From positions 1-54,878 of the forward strand of contig JAFGBI010000208.1 in assembly GCA_016933275.1 (NCBI GenBank): 54,878 bases of DNA, read 5' to 3'. Below are positions 16,320-25,132 of this stretch, piece by piece. Origin of the DNA: Polyangiaceae bacterium. Lineage in GTDB: Bacteria > Myxococcota_A > Polyangia > Polyangiales > Polyangiaceae. Below the pieces are notes generated by a model, which was not told the DNA's origin, ran no database searches, and was given only the letters and a program-made list of their open reading frames with translations. Made by a program: the position numbers and the translations under genes. Position 1 is the stretch's first letter, and each line of letters starts with the position of its first letter.

Positions 16320-17651
16320 CTAGCGCTCCGGCAGAAACCGGACCAGTTTTCGGCGGTCGTCCCCTGGGCCGGCGACCCCGCGCGCGCCGCCGTCTTCCCA
16401 GAGAGCGGCCAACTGTCGGGCCTTCCACGCCGTCTCGAGCACTTCCCGCTCGGGATCGCTGTCGGCGACGATCCCACCTCCAGCGAAGTAGTGCCCCACC
16501 TCGCCGTCGCGGACCAGGGTGCGGATCGCCATCGCGAGGGTCAACGTCCCATCGCGACGCAGCACGCCGTATGCACCGGTGTAGAGCCCGCGGCGATGCG
16601 CCTCCAATGCCGCGATGAGCTCCATGGCTCGAACCTTGGGCGCCCCGGTGACGCTGCCGCTCGGCAGCATCGCCGCCAAGAGCTCCCCGCGCGTGGTTCC
16701 GTCGCGGATCCGGCCCACGACGACGGCGAGGCGATGGTGCACAGTCGGATGGGTCACCACGTGCGGCATCGCGGCCACGCGCACCGACCCGGGAGCGCTC
16801 ACCCGTCCGAGGTCATTTCGCTCGAGGTCGATCACCATCACGAGCTCGGCGCGCTCCTTCGGGTCTCCATCGAGGGTCGTGAGGAGCGCAGCGTCGCTCG
16901 CCGCGTCAGTCCCGCGGGGTCGCGTGCCCTTGATGGGAGCCGTGAGCACCCGGCCGTCGACCGTCGTGCGAAGGAAGAGCTCGGGCGAGCTCCCCGCACA
17001 GCCCAGCCCCGCGAGGGACAGGGAGAACCCATAGGGCGCCGGGGCGGCGCGCTCGAGCGCGGCGAAGTGCTCGAGGGTCGCACCGCGCAGCGCAAGGTCG
17101 AATCGGCGGGCGAGATTGACCTGATAGACGTCTCCGGCGGCGATGTGACGGAGAGCGACCCGGATCCGCTCTGCGTGCCGCTGGGCAGGCTCCGCCCCCA
17201 CGAGTTCGGCCCCAACGGCACACCGCCTCTCTGGCCGGTCGAGCCACCGAGCCAGGCGATCGACGCTCGCCTGGTCGTCTCCGACGATCAGGACATGGTC
17301 GGTGATGATCGCGACCGCCGCATAGCGGAGCCACCGTGGCACGGAGAAGGGCGGCGCAGGCCGCTCGTCCCGCACCCTCGTCGACCCGCAACGCTCGAGA
17401 TGGCGGCAGGCCTCGTAGGGGAGCAGGCCCACCCAGCGAGGAGCCGTCCCATGGGGTCCGAGCGTCGAATCGACGCCCAAGGCTGGCTCCGGATCCTGCG
17501 TGAACGCTTCGGCGATCGGATCACAGGCGACATAGCGAGCCCCAAGCCCAAAGCCGGGGCCGAGCACGACGAGTCCCGGCCGATCCGCCAAACGACGTGC
17601 GAGCTCGAGAGCGCGTGGTGGGAGGTGGGAGCGGCGCGCGCAGACGGCCAT
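16320..17651 (-). CDS. pabB: Aminodeoxychorismate synthase component I
   Basis: A 443-residue chorismate-utilising enzyme that makes 4-amino-4-deoxychorismate for folate synthesis. PabB is favoured over anthranilate synthase (TrpE) by the PIKGT motif with Lys241, the residue that forms the covalent intermediate in PabB. Other landmarks are GDVYQVNLARRF, VMVIDLERNDLGR, and the C-terminal GSVTGAPKVRAMELI and FAGGGIVADSDPE. No pabA glutaminase or pabC lyase is fused or adjacent. It heads the run pabB-argS-SPOR-nikR and is divergent from the lipoprotein gene at 17785. Confidence 0.9.
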   Translation of the reverse strand: MAVCARRSHLPPRALELARRLADRPGLVVLGPGFGLGARYVACDPIAEAFTQDPEPALGVDSTLGPHGTAPRWVGLLPYEACRHLERCGSTRVRDERPAPPFSVPRWLRYAAVAIITDHVLIVGDDQASVDRLARWLDRPERRCAVGAELVGAEPAQRHAERIRVALRHIAAGDVYQVNLARRFDLALRGATLEHFAALERAAPAPYGFSLSLAGLGCAGSSPELFLRTTVDGRVLTAPIKGTRPRGTDAASDAALLTTLDGDPKERAELVMVIDLERNDLGRVSAPGSVRVAAMPHVVTHPTVHHRLAVVVGRIRDGTTRGELLAAMLPSGSVTGAPKVRAMELIAALEAHRRGLYTGAYGVLRRDGTLTLAMAIRTLVRDGEVGHYFAGGGIVADSDPEREVLETAWKARQLAALWEDGGARGVAGPGDDRRKLVRFLPER

Positions 17652-17784
17652 CGCGGCCGGCTCTTAGCACGCGGCTCCCCCAGGCGCCTCGCGCGAGGAA
17701 AAGCACGCCGGGCGGTCGGGACTGCCCCGTAGGCAGACCGAAGACCGTGGACTTCCCCGCGATTCGGCGGTACTTCCGGGACCC

Positions 17785-19134
17785 ATGCGACATGGCTTTC
17801 TTCTTGGGGTAGTCCTCCTCTTCGCTGGGTGCTCCGACGACGAACTCGGGGACGCACAACTGTCCATCTACCTCGACTCCGAGGACAACTGGGGCGCGCC
17901 CCCGGCGATCGAGACGGTCGAGGTGTTCCGCGAAGACACCGAGGGCAACCGCGAGGACTACGGAACCTTCGAGGTGACCGAAGACGCTACCTACCTGACC
18001 TTCCCCATCACCGGCCCCACCGCCTCGTTCGACGCGGTGGGCTACGACGTAGGCGGCGAAGCGGTCGCGAACGGCCGCTCCTTCCTCCTATATCCCGATG
18101 GCCTAAGGGGCACCAACCTTCCGCTCTTCATGGGCCGGAAGCAGCGCTTCGCTTCCCCCGGGTCGCTGGTCGCTCCAGCGGGAGAGGATCCATGCCTCAC
18201 CACCCTGGGCGGTCGGTTCCTCTTGAGCTCCGGACTCGCCCTCGGCAGCACAGTGAATGTCTACGGGTTCGATTTCGGACTCTGGCAATACTCCGGCGAC
18301 CAAGGTTACGACGAGTTCGCCTGCCCCATCGTGGGCAGCTGCAACGTTCGATCCATGGCGGTGGTCGATGACGGGTACGGCACCCTGATTGCCGACGATT
18401 GGGCGCTCTGGATCGACTTCGTCTACGGCTACAGCGCAGAATATCAGGTCCCGTCGCGCCTCGACTCGTTCGCGGACGTGGCCGGCGGAGCCACGGTGAA
18501 CACGAACCAAGGCACCGCGTACATCGTCGGTCCGACCCGGGCGGAGGCAACGGATGCAATCCTCCGCATCTCGGAGGACGGGGAACTCGCCGCCGTCGCC
18601 GCGACCACCCCCCGCGCGGCCGCGGCGACCACCTGGATCCCGGAGCGGGGCCTCATCCTGGTCGGCGGCAGCGAAGCGGCACCGGGGATCGAGATCCTCG
18701 CCGACACCAGCCGGGACCCCGCGTTGCTGAGTTTCCCGCCGGACGAAACAGCGGGCGCGGCGCTCGTCCCCTTCGACGACTCCCTGGTGTTGCGGATCGG
18801 TGGGATCGACGCGGACGGAGAGTACGCGCAAACGGTCGTGCTCGACCTCGGTTGCACCGAGGACTGCGTCCCAATCCCCCATTCGCCGCCCGTCGAACTC
18901 ACGGAGGTGCAGGCGTTTCGGCTCGGCGAGCAGATCCTTGTCTTCGGCACCGATGCGGAGGGAGAAAACGCGGCCAGGCTACTCGACGAGTCTGGCCTCG
19001 GGGATCCCATACCGCTCCGCGACCCACGCTCTCGAGCGCGGGCCATCCAGACCTATCTCGGCTACGTGGCGGTCGTCGGCGGCACCCTCGCTTCCGGCGC
19101 GGACGCGAAGACCATCGAGCTATACATCCCGTAG
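17785..19134 (+). CDS. Lipoprotein, possible beta-propeller
   Basis: A 449-residue protein with a type II signal: hydrophobic MRHGFLLGVVLLFAG and lipobox Cys16 (LFAGC). The mature part begins with an acidic segment. Residues about 150-440 have repeated strand-rich motifs (LVVGGS, VLRIGGID, LVFGTDAEG, VAVVGGT) that suggest a kelch-like propeller. Two close cysteine pairs (CPIVGSC, CTEDC) may be disulphides. It is convergent with the nucleotidyltransferase gene, with 8 bases between them. No named family is recognised. Confidence 0.78.
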   Translation: MRHGFLLGVVLLFAGCSDDELGDAQLSIYLDSEDNWGAPPAIETVEVFREDTEGNREDYGTFEVTEDATYLTFPITGPTASFDAVGYDVGGEAVANGRSFLLYPDGLRGTNLPLFMGRKQRFASPGSLVAPAGEDPCLTTLGGRFLLSSGLALGSTVNVYGFDFGLWQYSGDQGYDEFACPIVGSCNVRSMAVVDDGYGTLIADDWALWIDFVYGYSAEYQVPSRLDSFADVAGGATVNTNQGTAYIVGPTRAEATDAILRISEDGELAAVAATTPRAAAATTWIPERGLILVGGSEAAPGIEILADTSRDPALLSFPPDETAGAALVPFDDSLVLRIGGIDADGEYAQTVVLDLGCTEDCVPIPHSPPVELTEVQAFRLGEQILVFGTDAEGENAARLLDESGLGDPIPLRDPRSRARAIQTYLGYVAVVGGTLASGADAKTIELYIP

Positions 19135-19142
19135 CCGACGGA

Positions 19143-20024
19143 TCACCGGTGAGCACGGGCATCCACCACCCGTCGCGGCGTCACGATGGCGTCGGCGAGC
19201 GGCGCGCGCGCGGTGGCCCCCGGCCAGACCACGCAGCGCTCGACTCGTCCAGTCCCCTCGACGCGCGCGCCCTCGCCCACGATCGAGGATGACAGGGCTA
19301 CCCCCGAGGCGACCGTGGCGTTCGGGTCGACCCAGACCGATCTGCCGAGCCGCGCGAGCCAGGCGAGGTTCGCCGCGAGGTAGGCCGACACCGTGCCGGC
19401 GTCGGTGAAGTCTCCCGCGTGGAGGACCGACCCCACGCATTCGCCCCTTCGAAGAGCGGGGAGCGCGACGTCGCCCACGAGGCAGCCCACGGCGGGAAGC
19501 CGAGCGAGACAGCGCGCTCCGATCGCAGCGACTCCGACATAGTCTCCGCCGCCAACCTCGCGCCCGAAGGACTGACCCCGAATCCGCACCACTCCCCCAT
19601 CCGCCCCGAGGCCAACCGTGCCTGCCCCCACCTCTTTCGGCACGACCACGAGTGTCAAACCGTCATCCGCGACCTCGGCGAGACGTTCGAGCGGCGGCTC
19701 GACCACGACGTCTCCGTTATAGATCACGATCGGGGGAGCCCCGAGTTGGTCACGCGCCCCCGCGATCCCGCCCGCGGTGCCGCGGATCGTGGGCTCGTGG
19801 ACCACGGAGAGCTCGATCCCGAACCGGTCGAGGTAGGGCGCGAAGGCGTCGGGGAGCCAATGGGTGTTGAGGAGCGCGGACCGGTGGCCTGCCGCGACGA
19901 GCTGCGCGGCGATGTGACCGAGGAGCGGGCGGTCCCCGAGCGGGACGAGAGGCTTCGGCAATTCCTCAGTGAGCGGACGCAGGCGGGTCCCGAGCCCAGC
20001 TGCGAGGATCATCGCACGCGGCAC
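19143..20024 (-). CDS. Nucleotidyltransferase, mannose-1-phosphate guanylyltransferase/MurU-like
   Basis: About 293 residues. The N-terminal Rossmann domain has the NTP signature AMILAAGLGTRLRPLT with KPLVPLGDRPLL, and IVIYNGDVVV as the metal-binding segment. The C-terminus has hexapeptide-like turns (SVWVDPNATVASGVALSSSI) of a left-handed beta-helix. Such proteins activate sugar-1-phosphates for cell-wall recycling or polysaccharide synthesis. The GTG at 20024 is favoured because it places Met-Pro-Arg just before the signature; ATG20012 is the alternative. Sugar and nucleotide specificity cannot be read from the sequence. Confidence 0.85.
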   Translation of the reverse strand: MPRAMILAAGLGTRLRPLTEELPKPLVPLGDRPLLGHIAAQLVAAGHRSALLNTHWLPDAFAPYLDRFGIELSVVHEPTIRGTAGGIAGARDQLGAPPIVIYNGDVVVEPPLERLAEVADDGLTLVVVPKEVGAGTVGLGADGGVVRIRGQSFGREVGGGDYVGVAAIGARCLARLPAVGCLVGDVALPALRRGECVGSVLHAGDFTDAGTVSAYLAANLAWLARLGRSVWVDPNATVASGVALSSSIVGEGARVEGTGRVERCVVWPGATARAPLADAIVTPRRVVDARAHR

Positions 20025-20124
20025 GGAGCCAGCATGGACCGACCAGAGCCCCACGCCCAGATCCCGCCAGCCGATGGGCAAAAAGTTCACGCAGAGGGCG
20101 GGCACGTGCTAGCCGAACCACACC

Positions 20125-20691
20125 ATGCCGAGGCCACGCCGAGCCATCGTTGCTGTCCTGTTGGCCGCTGGGGGCGGCCTCCTGTCACCCGGCGTGGGCT
20201 GCGGCACGAAGGCCGTAGGGGTCGATGATTGCCGCACCATCGAGGACGCTCGGTGCCAAGCCGCGGCGAGCTGCCCCGAGCCCATTCATGTCGATGACGT
20301 CGAGGCCTGCCAGCGATTCTACCGCGATCATTGCCTCCATGGGATGGACCTCGAGGAGTCGCCGTCGAGCTCCCAGGTCGATGCCTGCGTCCGGGCCATC
20401 GAGGCCGCCGCCCGCTGCGCGGACGCCGATCCCGAGACGACCATCGATGACTGCGGTGACGTTGGTCTGCGGCCCGAGGCGGACACCGACGCGACCCCCA
20501 CCGTCTGCGGTGTCATCGAGCGGCCAGAGCTGCTACTGGCCTGCTCGTTCCTGTCCACGAGCGAGGCATCGGGGGGCGAAGGGGGCGAAGCAGGGTCCAT
20601 CGATGCCGTTGAGACGGCCGGGGCCGGCGGGGCCGCGGGCGATGGGACGAGCGAGGGCGGAGCGAGCGGAGCCGCTAGCGCCGGCGACTGA
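20125..20691 (+). CDS. Secreted cysteine-rich protein with Gly/Ala-rich tail
   Basis: 188 residues. A basic start and hydrophobic stretch (AIVAVLLAAGGGLLSPGVG) indicate export. Cys26 in GVGCGT could be a lipobox. About ten cysteines in residues 35-140 suggest several disulphides. The last 45 residues are Gly/Ala/Glu-rich. It resembles the many small cysteine-rich secreted proteins of myxobacteria, but no named domain was recognised. There is no clear ribosome site, and a copy of the dispersed element follows it. Confidence 0.65.
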   Translation: MPRPRRAIVAVLLAAGGGLLSPGVGCGTKAVGVDDCRTIEDARCQAAASCPEPIHVDDVEACQRFYRDHCLHGMDLEESPSSSQVDACVRAIEAAARCADADPETTIDDCGDVGLRPEADTDATPTVCGVIERPELLLACSFLSTSEASGGEGGEAGSIDAVETAGAGGAAGDGTSEGGASGAASAGD

Positions 20692-20704
20692 CGGGACGGC
20701 GCCG

Positions 20705-20811
20705 GTAGCGCACCGATCCGGTTGCCAACGGCGCCGCTGACGAGATCTGCTCCCGGTTCGGTGCTCTAGGTTGTTGATTTGACGCAGCAATCAACTTGAC
20801 CGCTGCTCCAG
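20705..20811 (-). repeat. Dispersed CTAG element, short copy lacking the large hairpin
   Basis: In reverse orientation it shows module A (10-position hairpin GCAGCGGTCA / TGATTGCTGC using G-T pairs), an internal CTAGAGCACCGAACCGG, CAGATCTCG, and the tail GTTGGCAACC. One arm and the loop of the large hairpin are missing, so the copy is about 107 bp. It lies between two lipoprotein-type genes. Confidence 0.75.
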
Positions 20812-20873
20812 GGATGGCGCGGGGGGTACCCAGTTGCTCCGGGGGGGCCCGGGCTGCTAGAGGAGCCCTCGCC

Positions 20874-21800
20874 ATGCGCTCCCCCCACCTCGCTTGGACG
20901 GCCCTGCTCGCTCTTCTGGCCGTCGCATGCCCGGACGACACCGAGCAGGCCGAGGTCGAACGGGCCACACTCGTGGCGATCGACCCGGACCTCCTGCCCG
21001 GCGTCGCCTGCACCGATGCTCCCGGAGCGCTCCGTACCTACGTCGCGACCATCGCCGACACCACGCCGTTCCGCGAAGCCCAGGGTGTCTCGAGCCAGGT
21101 GTGTGACGTGCAAACCTCCGTGATCGTTGTCGACGACAATGACCGCGGCGCCGGCGGGGCGGAGGGAGGCTCGTCACTGGTCGTTGGAGCAACCGTTTGT
21201 CCCTGGGTCGGTCTGCCAAGCTCGGGGCCAGTCCCCTGCGAGCTCCCGGTGAGCTTTGGATTCGTCGTCCCCGGACACCGTTATCTGGCGCGCGTCGATG
21301 GCTACGACCGGCACGATCTGATCCCATTCGCCGAGGGGCATCCAGACCTCGTCGATCCGGATACGGGCGAATACGTCGCGCCCCGCTGGGTGTGGCTCTG
21401 CGAGGATCCGGCCATCGCCGTCTACATGTGGACGAGCCATCCCCGGGGGTGCCGCCTGCTCACCCCCGGGGGCGGGAGCGACGAGACGACGATTCGGGTC
21501 CCGGTCGCTTCCTTGCTCGGTGAGGCGAGCTGCGGCGAAGGAGCCGACGAGATCGAGCGACTGGAGTTCGTGCTGGAGACCACGCCACCCGCCTCGCAGA
21601 CGGTCGACTGCAGCGGCACCGCCGTCTTCTCGGCCCGCGATGGGATCGAGCTCAGGGACGGGCAGACCTACCGCGTTGCGGTGAGCGCCTACCTGTCCGG
21701 CGCGGCCGTCCCGACCCTCGCCACCAGCTGCTACGCCAAGTCCCTGCGCGGGGTGGCCTCCTCGGCGGTCTGCGATCCGCTCCAGCCCGTGGACGGATAG
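20874..21800 (+). CDS. Hypothetical lipoprotein
   Basis: 308 residues with a type II signal peptide (MRSPHLAWTALLALLAVAC, lipobox LAVAC, Cys19). The mature part is acidic and contains paired cysteines and Trp-rich segments (VWLCEDPAIAVYMWTSHPRG). No named family is recognised. The start is set by AGGAG about eight bases upstream of ATG20874; the frame is open further upstream into the repeat element. The rhomboid-like gene follows after 25 bases and may be co-transcribed. Confidence 0.72.
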   Translation: MRSPHLAWTALLALLAVACPDDTEQAEVERATLVAIDPDLLPGVACTDAPGALRTYVATIADTTPFREAQGVSSQVCDVQTSVIVVDDNDRGAGGAEGGSSLVVGATVCPWVGLPSSGPVPCELPVSFGFVVPGHRYLARVDGYDRHDLIPFAEGHPDLVDPDTGEYVAPRWVWLCEDPAIAVYMWTSHPRGCRLLTPGGGSDETTIRVPVASLLGEASCGEGADEIERLEFVLETTPPASQTVDCSGTAVFSARDGIELRDGQTYRVAVSAYLSGAAVPTLATSCYAKSLRGVASSAVCDPLQPVDG

Positions 21801-21825
21801 CCGGTTCGCTGTTAACCCTCGTCGG

Positions 21826-22683
21826 GTGAAGCAAGATGGCGATTTCTCCCTGGGGAGCGCGCTCCCGAGACCGGGGCCGGCGCTCCGCGGACTGCTGATC
21901 GCCGTCCTCGCCGTGTGGCTCTGCCTCGCTCTCGCGATCAACTGGGGTTCGGACTCGATCGCAGCGTTCGGCGAAGCAGCGTTCGGGCTGGGCGCTGGCA
22001 GCACCGGCGCCATTGCTCACGGACAGCTCTGGCGCCTGGTCACCGCCTCGTTCCTCCACAACCCGCAGGGACTGGGGCATGTCCTGCTGAGCCTCCTCGG
22101 ACTCTACTTCCTCGCTCCCAGCCTCGAACAGGGATGGGGAGCCCGGCGATTCCTGCTCTTTCTGCTCGCGGCCTCCGTCGCCGGCTATGGGCTACAGGCG
22201 CTGGCGCTCCTCCTGCTCCCCTCGTTCGTCACCAGCCGCCTCGTCCCGGACCTCTGGTTCGGCTCGTTGCCGGTGGTCGAAGCGATCGCGATCGCCTGGG
22301 CCACCAGCTTCCGGAACCGGGTCGTCCAGCTCTTCTTCGTGTTGCCGGTCTCCTCGCGCGGGCTCGCCCTGTTCGTCGTGGGTGCGAGCGTGCTGGCGGT
22401 CGTCGCCGCCGACATGCCGCCGAGCGGCCTCGTGGCCCCCTTCGGCGGCATGTTTGCCGGCTATTTGCTGGGTGGTGAGCCCATGACCATCCGGCGTTGG
22501 TGGCTCAGTTGGCAGCTGCGAACCCACGAACGCCAGCTTCTGGCCATGAGCCAGCACCGCCGCCACCAGGCCAGAGCAGCGGGCTTCCGCGTGATCGAAG
22601 GTGGCCAAGGGAGGTCCCCCGTGGCGGACGAAGGACCGGACTCCGAGCCGAGATCGGGAGGCGAGCCGCCGGTCCTGCATTGA
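21826..22683 (+). CDS. Rhomboid-like membrane protein lacking the catalytic dyad
   Basis: 285 residues with about six transmembrane helices between residues 20 and 217 and a basic, disordered C-terminal tail. The layout follows rhomboid proteases: WRLVTASFLHNPQGLGHVLL corresponds to the loop-1/TM2 region and APFGGMFAGYLLGG to TM6. The GxSG serine motif is replaced by FGSLP around Ser147 without the usual glycine frame, and the TM6 catalytic His is Pro205. Proteolysis is therefore not expected; an iRhom- or Derlin-like binding role is possible. It starts with GTG. It precedes pyrR by about 130 bases. Confidence 0.78.
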   Translation: MKQDGDFSLGSALPRPGPALRGLLIAVLAVWLCLALAINWGSDSIAAFGEAAFGLGAGSTGAIAHGQLWRLVTASFLHNPQGLGHVLLSLLGLYFLAPSLEQGWGARRFLLFLLAASVAGYGLQALALLLLPSFVTSRLVPDLWFGSLPVVEAIAIAWATSFRNRVVQLFFVLPVSSRGLALFVVGASVLAVVAADMPPSGLVAPFGGMFAGYLLGGEPMTIRRWWLSWQLRTHERQLLAMSQHRRHQARAAGFRVIEGGQGRSPVADEGPDSEPRSGGEPPVLH

Positions 22684-22811
22684 GGCAGCTCCCCGCTATC
22701 CGGTGATCCACCCCGGCCAGGAGGGACCGGTTCAGCGACCGGAGCCGGCCCAGCCGGAGCCCGAATTCGACCAGCGACGAGCCGGCGCCTCCGCTCGCCG
22801 GGGAAGCGAAT

Positions 22812-23381
22812 GTGATACGACCGTCACTCATGCAGGAGATCCTCGACCGCGACGCCGTGGCGCGCGGGCTTCGGCGCGTCGCGGGTGAGATCGTCGAACG
22901 ACACCGGGGTGTCGAGCAGCTGCTGCTGGTGGGCATCCGCCGCGGCGGCGTTCCCGTAGCGCGGGCACTGGCCCGATGGCTCCTCGATCTCGAGGGGTAC
23001 GATGTACCGGTCGGCAGCGTCGATATCACCCTCTACCGCGATGATGCTGCCACCGCGCTCCCCAATCCAAGGATCGGCGCCAGCGAGATCCCGGGCGGCG
23101 TCGATGGCCGTCACGTGATCCTCGTCGACGACGTCATCCAATCGGGCCGGACGATCCGAGCGGCGATCGATGCCCTGATGGACTACGGCCGGCCGCGCCG
23201 GATCGAGCTTGCCACGGTCGTCGACCGTGGCGGTCGCGAACTCCCGATCCAACCGAATTTCGTCCTCCGCTCGATCGAGGTGCCCGCGAACGAACGGGTC
23301 GATCTCCTCGAGGAGCCCGGCGGCCTCCGGGTCGTCATCCAGCCCCTGACCGCCCCGTCCACCTACCCTGCACGACCATGA
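22812..23381 (+). CDS. pyrR: PyrR, pyrimidine regulatory protein/uracil phosphoribosyltransferase
   Basis: 189 residues of the phosphoribosyltransferase fold. The PRPP loop reads [17 protein letters not shown], and [16 protein letters not shown] is the PyrR-specific N-terminal signature. In Gram-positive bacteria PyrR binds pyr mRNA to control attenuation and has weak UPRT activity. In this lineage the role is usually inferred from its position next to pyrB. Its stop overlaps the pyrB start by 4 bases. I saw no clear anti-antiterminator structure upstream. The GTG at 22812 or ATG at 22830 could be the start. Confidence 0.9.
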   Translation: MIRPSLMQEILDRDAVARGLRRVAGEIVERHRGVEQLLLVGIRRGGVPVARALARWLLDLEGYDVPVGSVDITLYRDDAATALPNPRIGASEIPGGVDGRHVILVDDVIQSGRTIRAAIDALMDYGRPRRIELATVVDRGGRELPIQPNFVLRSIEVPANERVDLLEEPGGLRVVIQPLTAPSTYPARP

Positions 23382-24319
23382 GCGAAGAGCGCCTCACCCG
23401 TCTCCTTGGCATCGAGGATCTGAGCCGATCCACTGCGGAGCGCATCCTCGACACGGCCGAGGTCTTCCTCGACGTGACGCGGCGTCCAGTCCGCAAGGTC
23501 CCCACTCTCCGAGGCAAGACCGTCATCAACGTCTTCTACGAGGCGTCCACCCGCACGCGCACGTCCTTCGAGCTCGCAGGCAAACGGCTGAGCGCGGACG
23601 TGGTGAACATCAGCGTGGCGACCTCGAGCACGAAGAAGGGCGAGACGTTGCGTGACACGGTGGCGACCCTCGACGCGATGCGCGCCGACGTGATCGTGAT
23701 CCGCCACGCCGCGTCCGGAGCCCCTCAGTACCTGGCCGATCGGGTCCGAGCGGCCGTGGTCAATGCCGGTGACGGAATGCACGAGCACCCGACCCAGGCG
23801 CTGCTCGACGCCTTCACCATCCGCCAGAAGAAGGGCTCGATCGCGGGCCTGACCGTGGCCATTTGCGGCGATATCGCCCACAGCCGCGTCGCTCGCTCCA
23901 ACGCGCAGCTGCTGCGAGTCCTCGGCGCCGACGTGCGGCTCGCCGGCCCGCGCACTCTCCTCCCGCGCCACACCCGCTTCCTCGGTTGCCCGGTCTACGA
24001 CCGGATCGAGCCGGCCATCGAGGGAGCCGACGTGGTCATGATGCTCAGGATCCAGCAGGAGCGGCTGGGTGGCGCGGTCTTCCCGACCCTGCGCGAGTAC
24101 GCGCGGGTGTTCGGCCTGAATCGCACTCGGCTCGAGCGCGCCCACCCCGATTCGATCGTCATGCACCCGGGTCCGATGAACCGGGGCGTGGAGATCGCCG
24201 ATGACATCGCTGATGGACCGCGGAGTGTCATCCTCGATCAGGTCGAGTCGGGGGTCGCCATCCGCATGGCCATCCTCTACCTCTGCGCCCGCGAGCCAGG
24301 ACAGACCGTCGGAGCCTGA
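23378..24319 (+). CDS. pyrB: Aspartate carbamoyltransferase catalytic subunit
   Basis: A 313-residue enzyme that condenses carbamoyl phosphate and aspartate in pyrimidine synthesis. The carbamoyl-phosphate signature [19 protein letters not shown] is intact. [12 protein letters not shown] and [11 protein letters not shown] are also conserved. No pyrI regulatory subunit or pyrC follows; the next gene is convergent after 25 bases. It is translationally coupled to pyrR through an ATGA overlap. Confidence 0.95.
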   Translation: MSEERLTRLLGIEDLSRSTAERILDTAEVFLDVTRRPVRKVPTLRGKTVINVFYEASTRTRTSFELAGKRLSADVVNISVATSSTKKGETLRDTVATLDAMRADVIVIRHAASGAPQYLADRVRAAVVNAGDGMHEHPTQALLDAFTIRQKKGSIAGLTVAICGDIAHSRVARSNAQLLRVLGADVRLAGPRTLLPRHTRFLGCPVYDRIEPAIEGADVVMMLRIQQERLGGAVFPTLREYARVFGLNRTRLERAHPDSIVMHPGPMNRGVEIADDIADGPRSVILDQVESGVAIRMAILYLCAREPGQTVGA

Positions 24320-24344
24320 GCGGCCCCGCGGCGGTCGCGGAACG

Positions 24345-24836
24345 TCAGGGGGACGAACGCCGTGGCGCGGGTGCGCGGGGCGGCCCGCCCGCGGGTCCCG
24401 GTCCCCGTCCCCGCCCTCCGCCCCAAGGCGGCGGCCCCTCCGGCCCGAACCCGATGAGGCCACGCTGCCGCCGCTCCTCGCGGAGGGCATCGAACCGCTG
24501 CTGCTGCTCGGGGTCGAGGACCGCCCGGATCTCCGCGTCGACCCGCTCGACGTGCGCGCGCATCTGCGCACCGCACTCCTCCACCATGTGGGCCTTGAGC
24601 CGATCCATCTCGGGGTCGTTCCGAGCGAGGATCGCGGCGATCTCGACCGACTGGGCTCGGGTGAGCCCCAGCCGTCGCTCGAACCCAACGCGTCGATGCT
24701 CGAGCCCGCCTGGACCAACCATCCTGGCCTGCTGCCGCAGCGCATAGGCATAGGTCCCCGCGCCGCCCGCAAGCACACCGAGGAGGAACACGGCGGCCAG
24801 CATCGAGATCGCCTTGACGCGGGTACTCTTCACCAT
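24345..24836 (-). CDS. Periplasmic Spy/CnrX-like metal-sensor protein
   Basis: 163 residues. A membrane anchor at about 9-31 (ISMLAAVFLLGVLAGGAGTY) precedes a helical periplasmic domain. That domain has the LGLTRAQSVEIAAIL and LDPEQQQRFDAL motifs typical of the heavy-metal-resistance/CpxP-Spy superfamily. The C-terminus is Gly/Pro/Arg-rich. It is the last gene of an overlapping trio with an ECF sigma and an anti-sigma factor, the arrangement of the CnrH-CnrY-CnrX metal-sensing system. His and Met residues near the helices may bind metal, but ligands cannot be assigned. Confidence 0.75.
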   Translation of the reverse strand: MVKSTRVKAISMLAAVFLLGVLAGGAGTYAYALRQQARMVGPGGLEHRRVGFERRLGLTRAQSVEIAAILARNDPEMDRLKAHMVEECGAQMRAHVERVDAEIRAVLDPEQQQRFDALREERRQRGLIGFGPEGPPPWGGGRGRGPGPAGGPPRAPAPRRSSP

Positions 24837-25132
24837 GCTCCAAGCTCCACGGTTCCGTAGGCCACGGCGGCCTCTCGATCGTATGCCGCCGCGCTCTCGA
24901 CGGCGCTGAACACGGCGATGCCGGCCGCAAGCGCCGCCGCCGCGAGCACCAGCCGCCCCGACTGGACGACGTTGAAGACCCAGTCCGACGCGCGTAACGA
25001 GGACAACGCTGCCCGCTCTGCCGCGACGGCGTCAGCGATCCGAGCCTCGAACCCGGGATGCGGCCGGATGCTGTCCGTCGCCTCCGCGAGCCGCGCGAGC
25101 CGTTCCTCGATGGGGTCTCGGCGCTCACTCAT
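24830..25132 (-). CDS. Short membrane anti-sigma factor
   Basis: 100 residues. The acidic, amphipathic cytoplasmic part (1-75) is followed by one transmembrane helix (LVLAAAALAAGIAVFSAVE) and a short periplasmic end. It has no zinc-binding HxxxCxxC, so it resembles CnrY-type anti-sigmas rather than ZAS proteins. The start at ATG25132 overlaps the sigma gene by 8 bases, and its end overlaps the sensor gene by 7 bases. The assignment rests on size, topology and context. Confidence 0.7.
   Translation of the reverse strand: MSERRDPIEERLARLAEATDSIRPHPGFEARIADAVAAERAALSSLRASDWVFNVVQSGRLVLAAAALAAGIAVFSAVESAAAYDREAAVAYGTVELGAW

Noticed and set aside
16029..17732. Plus-strand frame of over 560 codons opposite argS and pabB
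   Set aside because: It is antisense to two enzymes with clear catalytic motifs; composition only.
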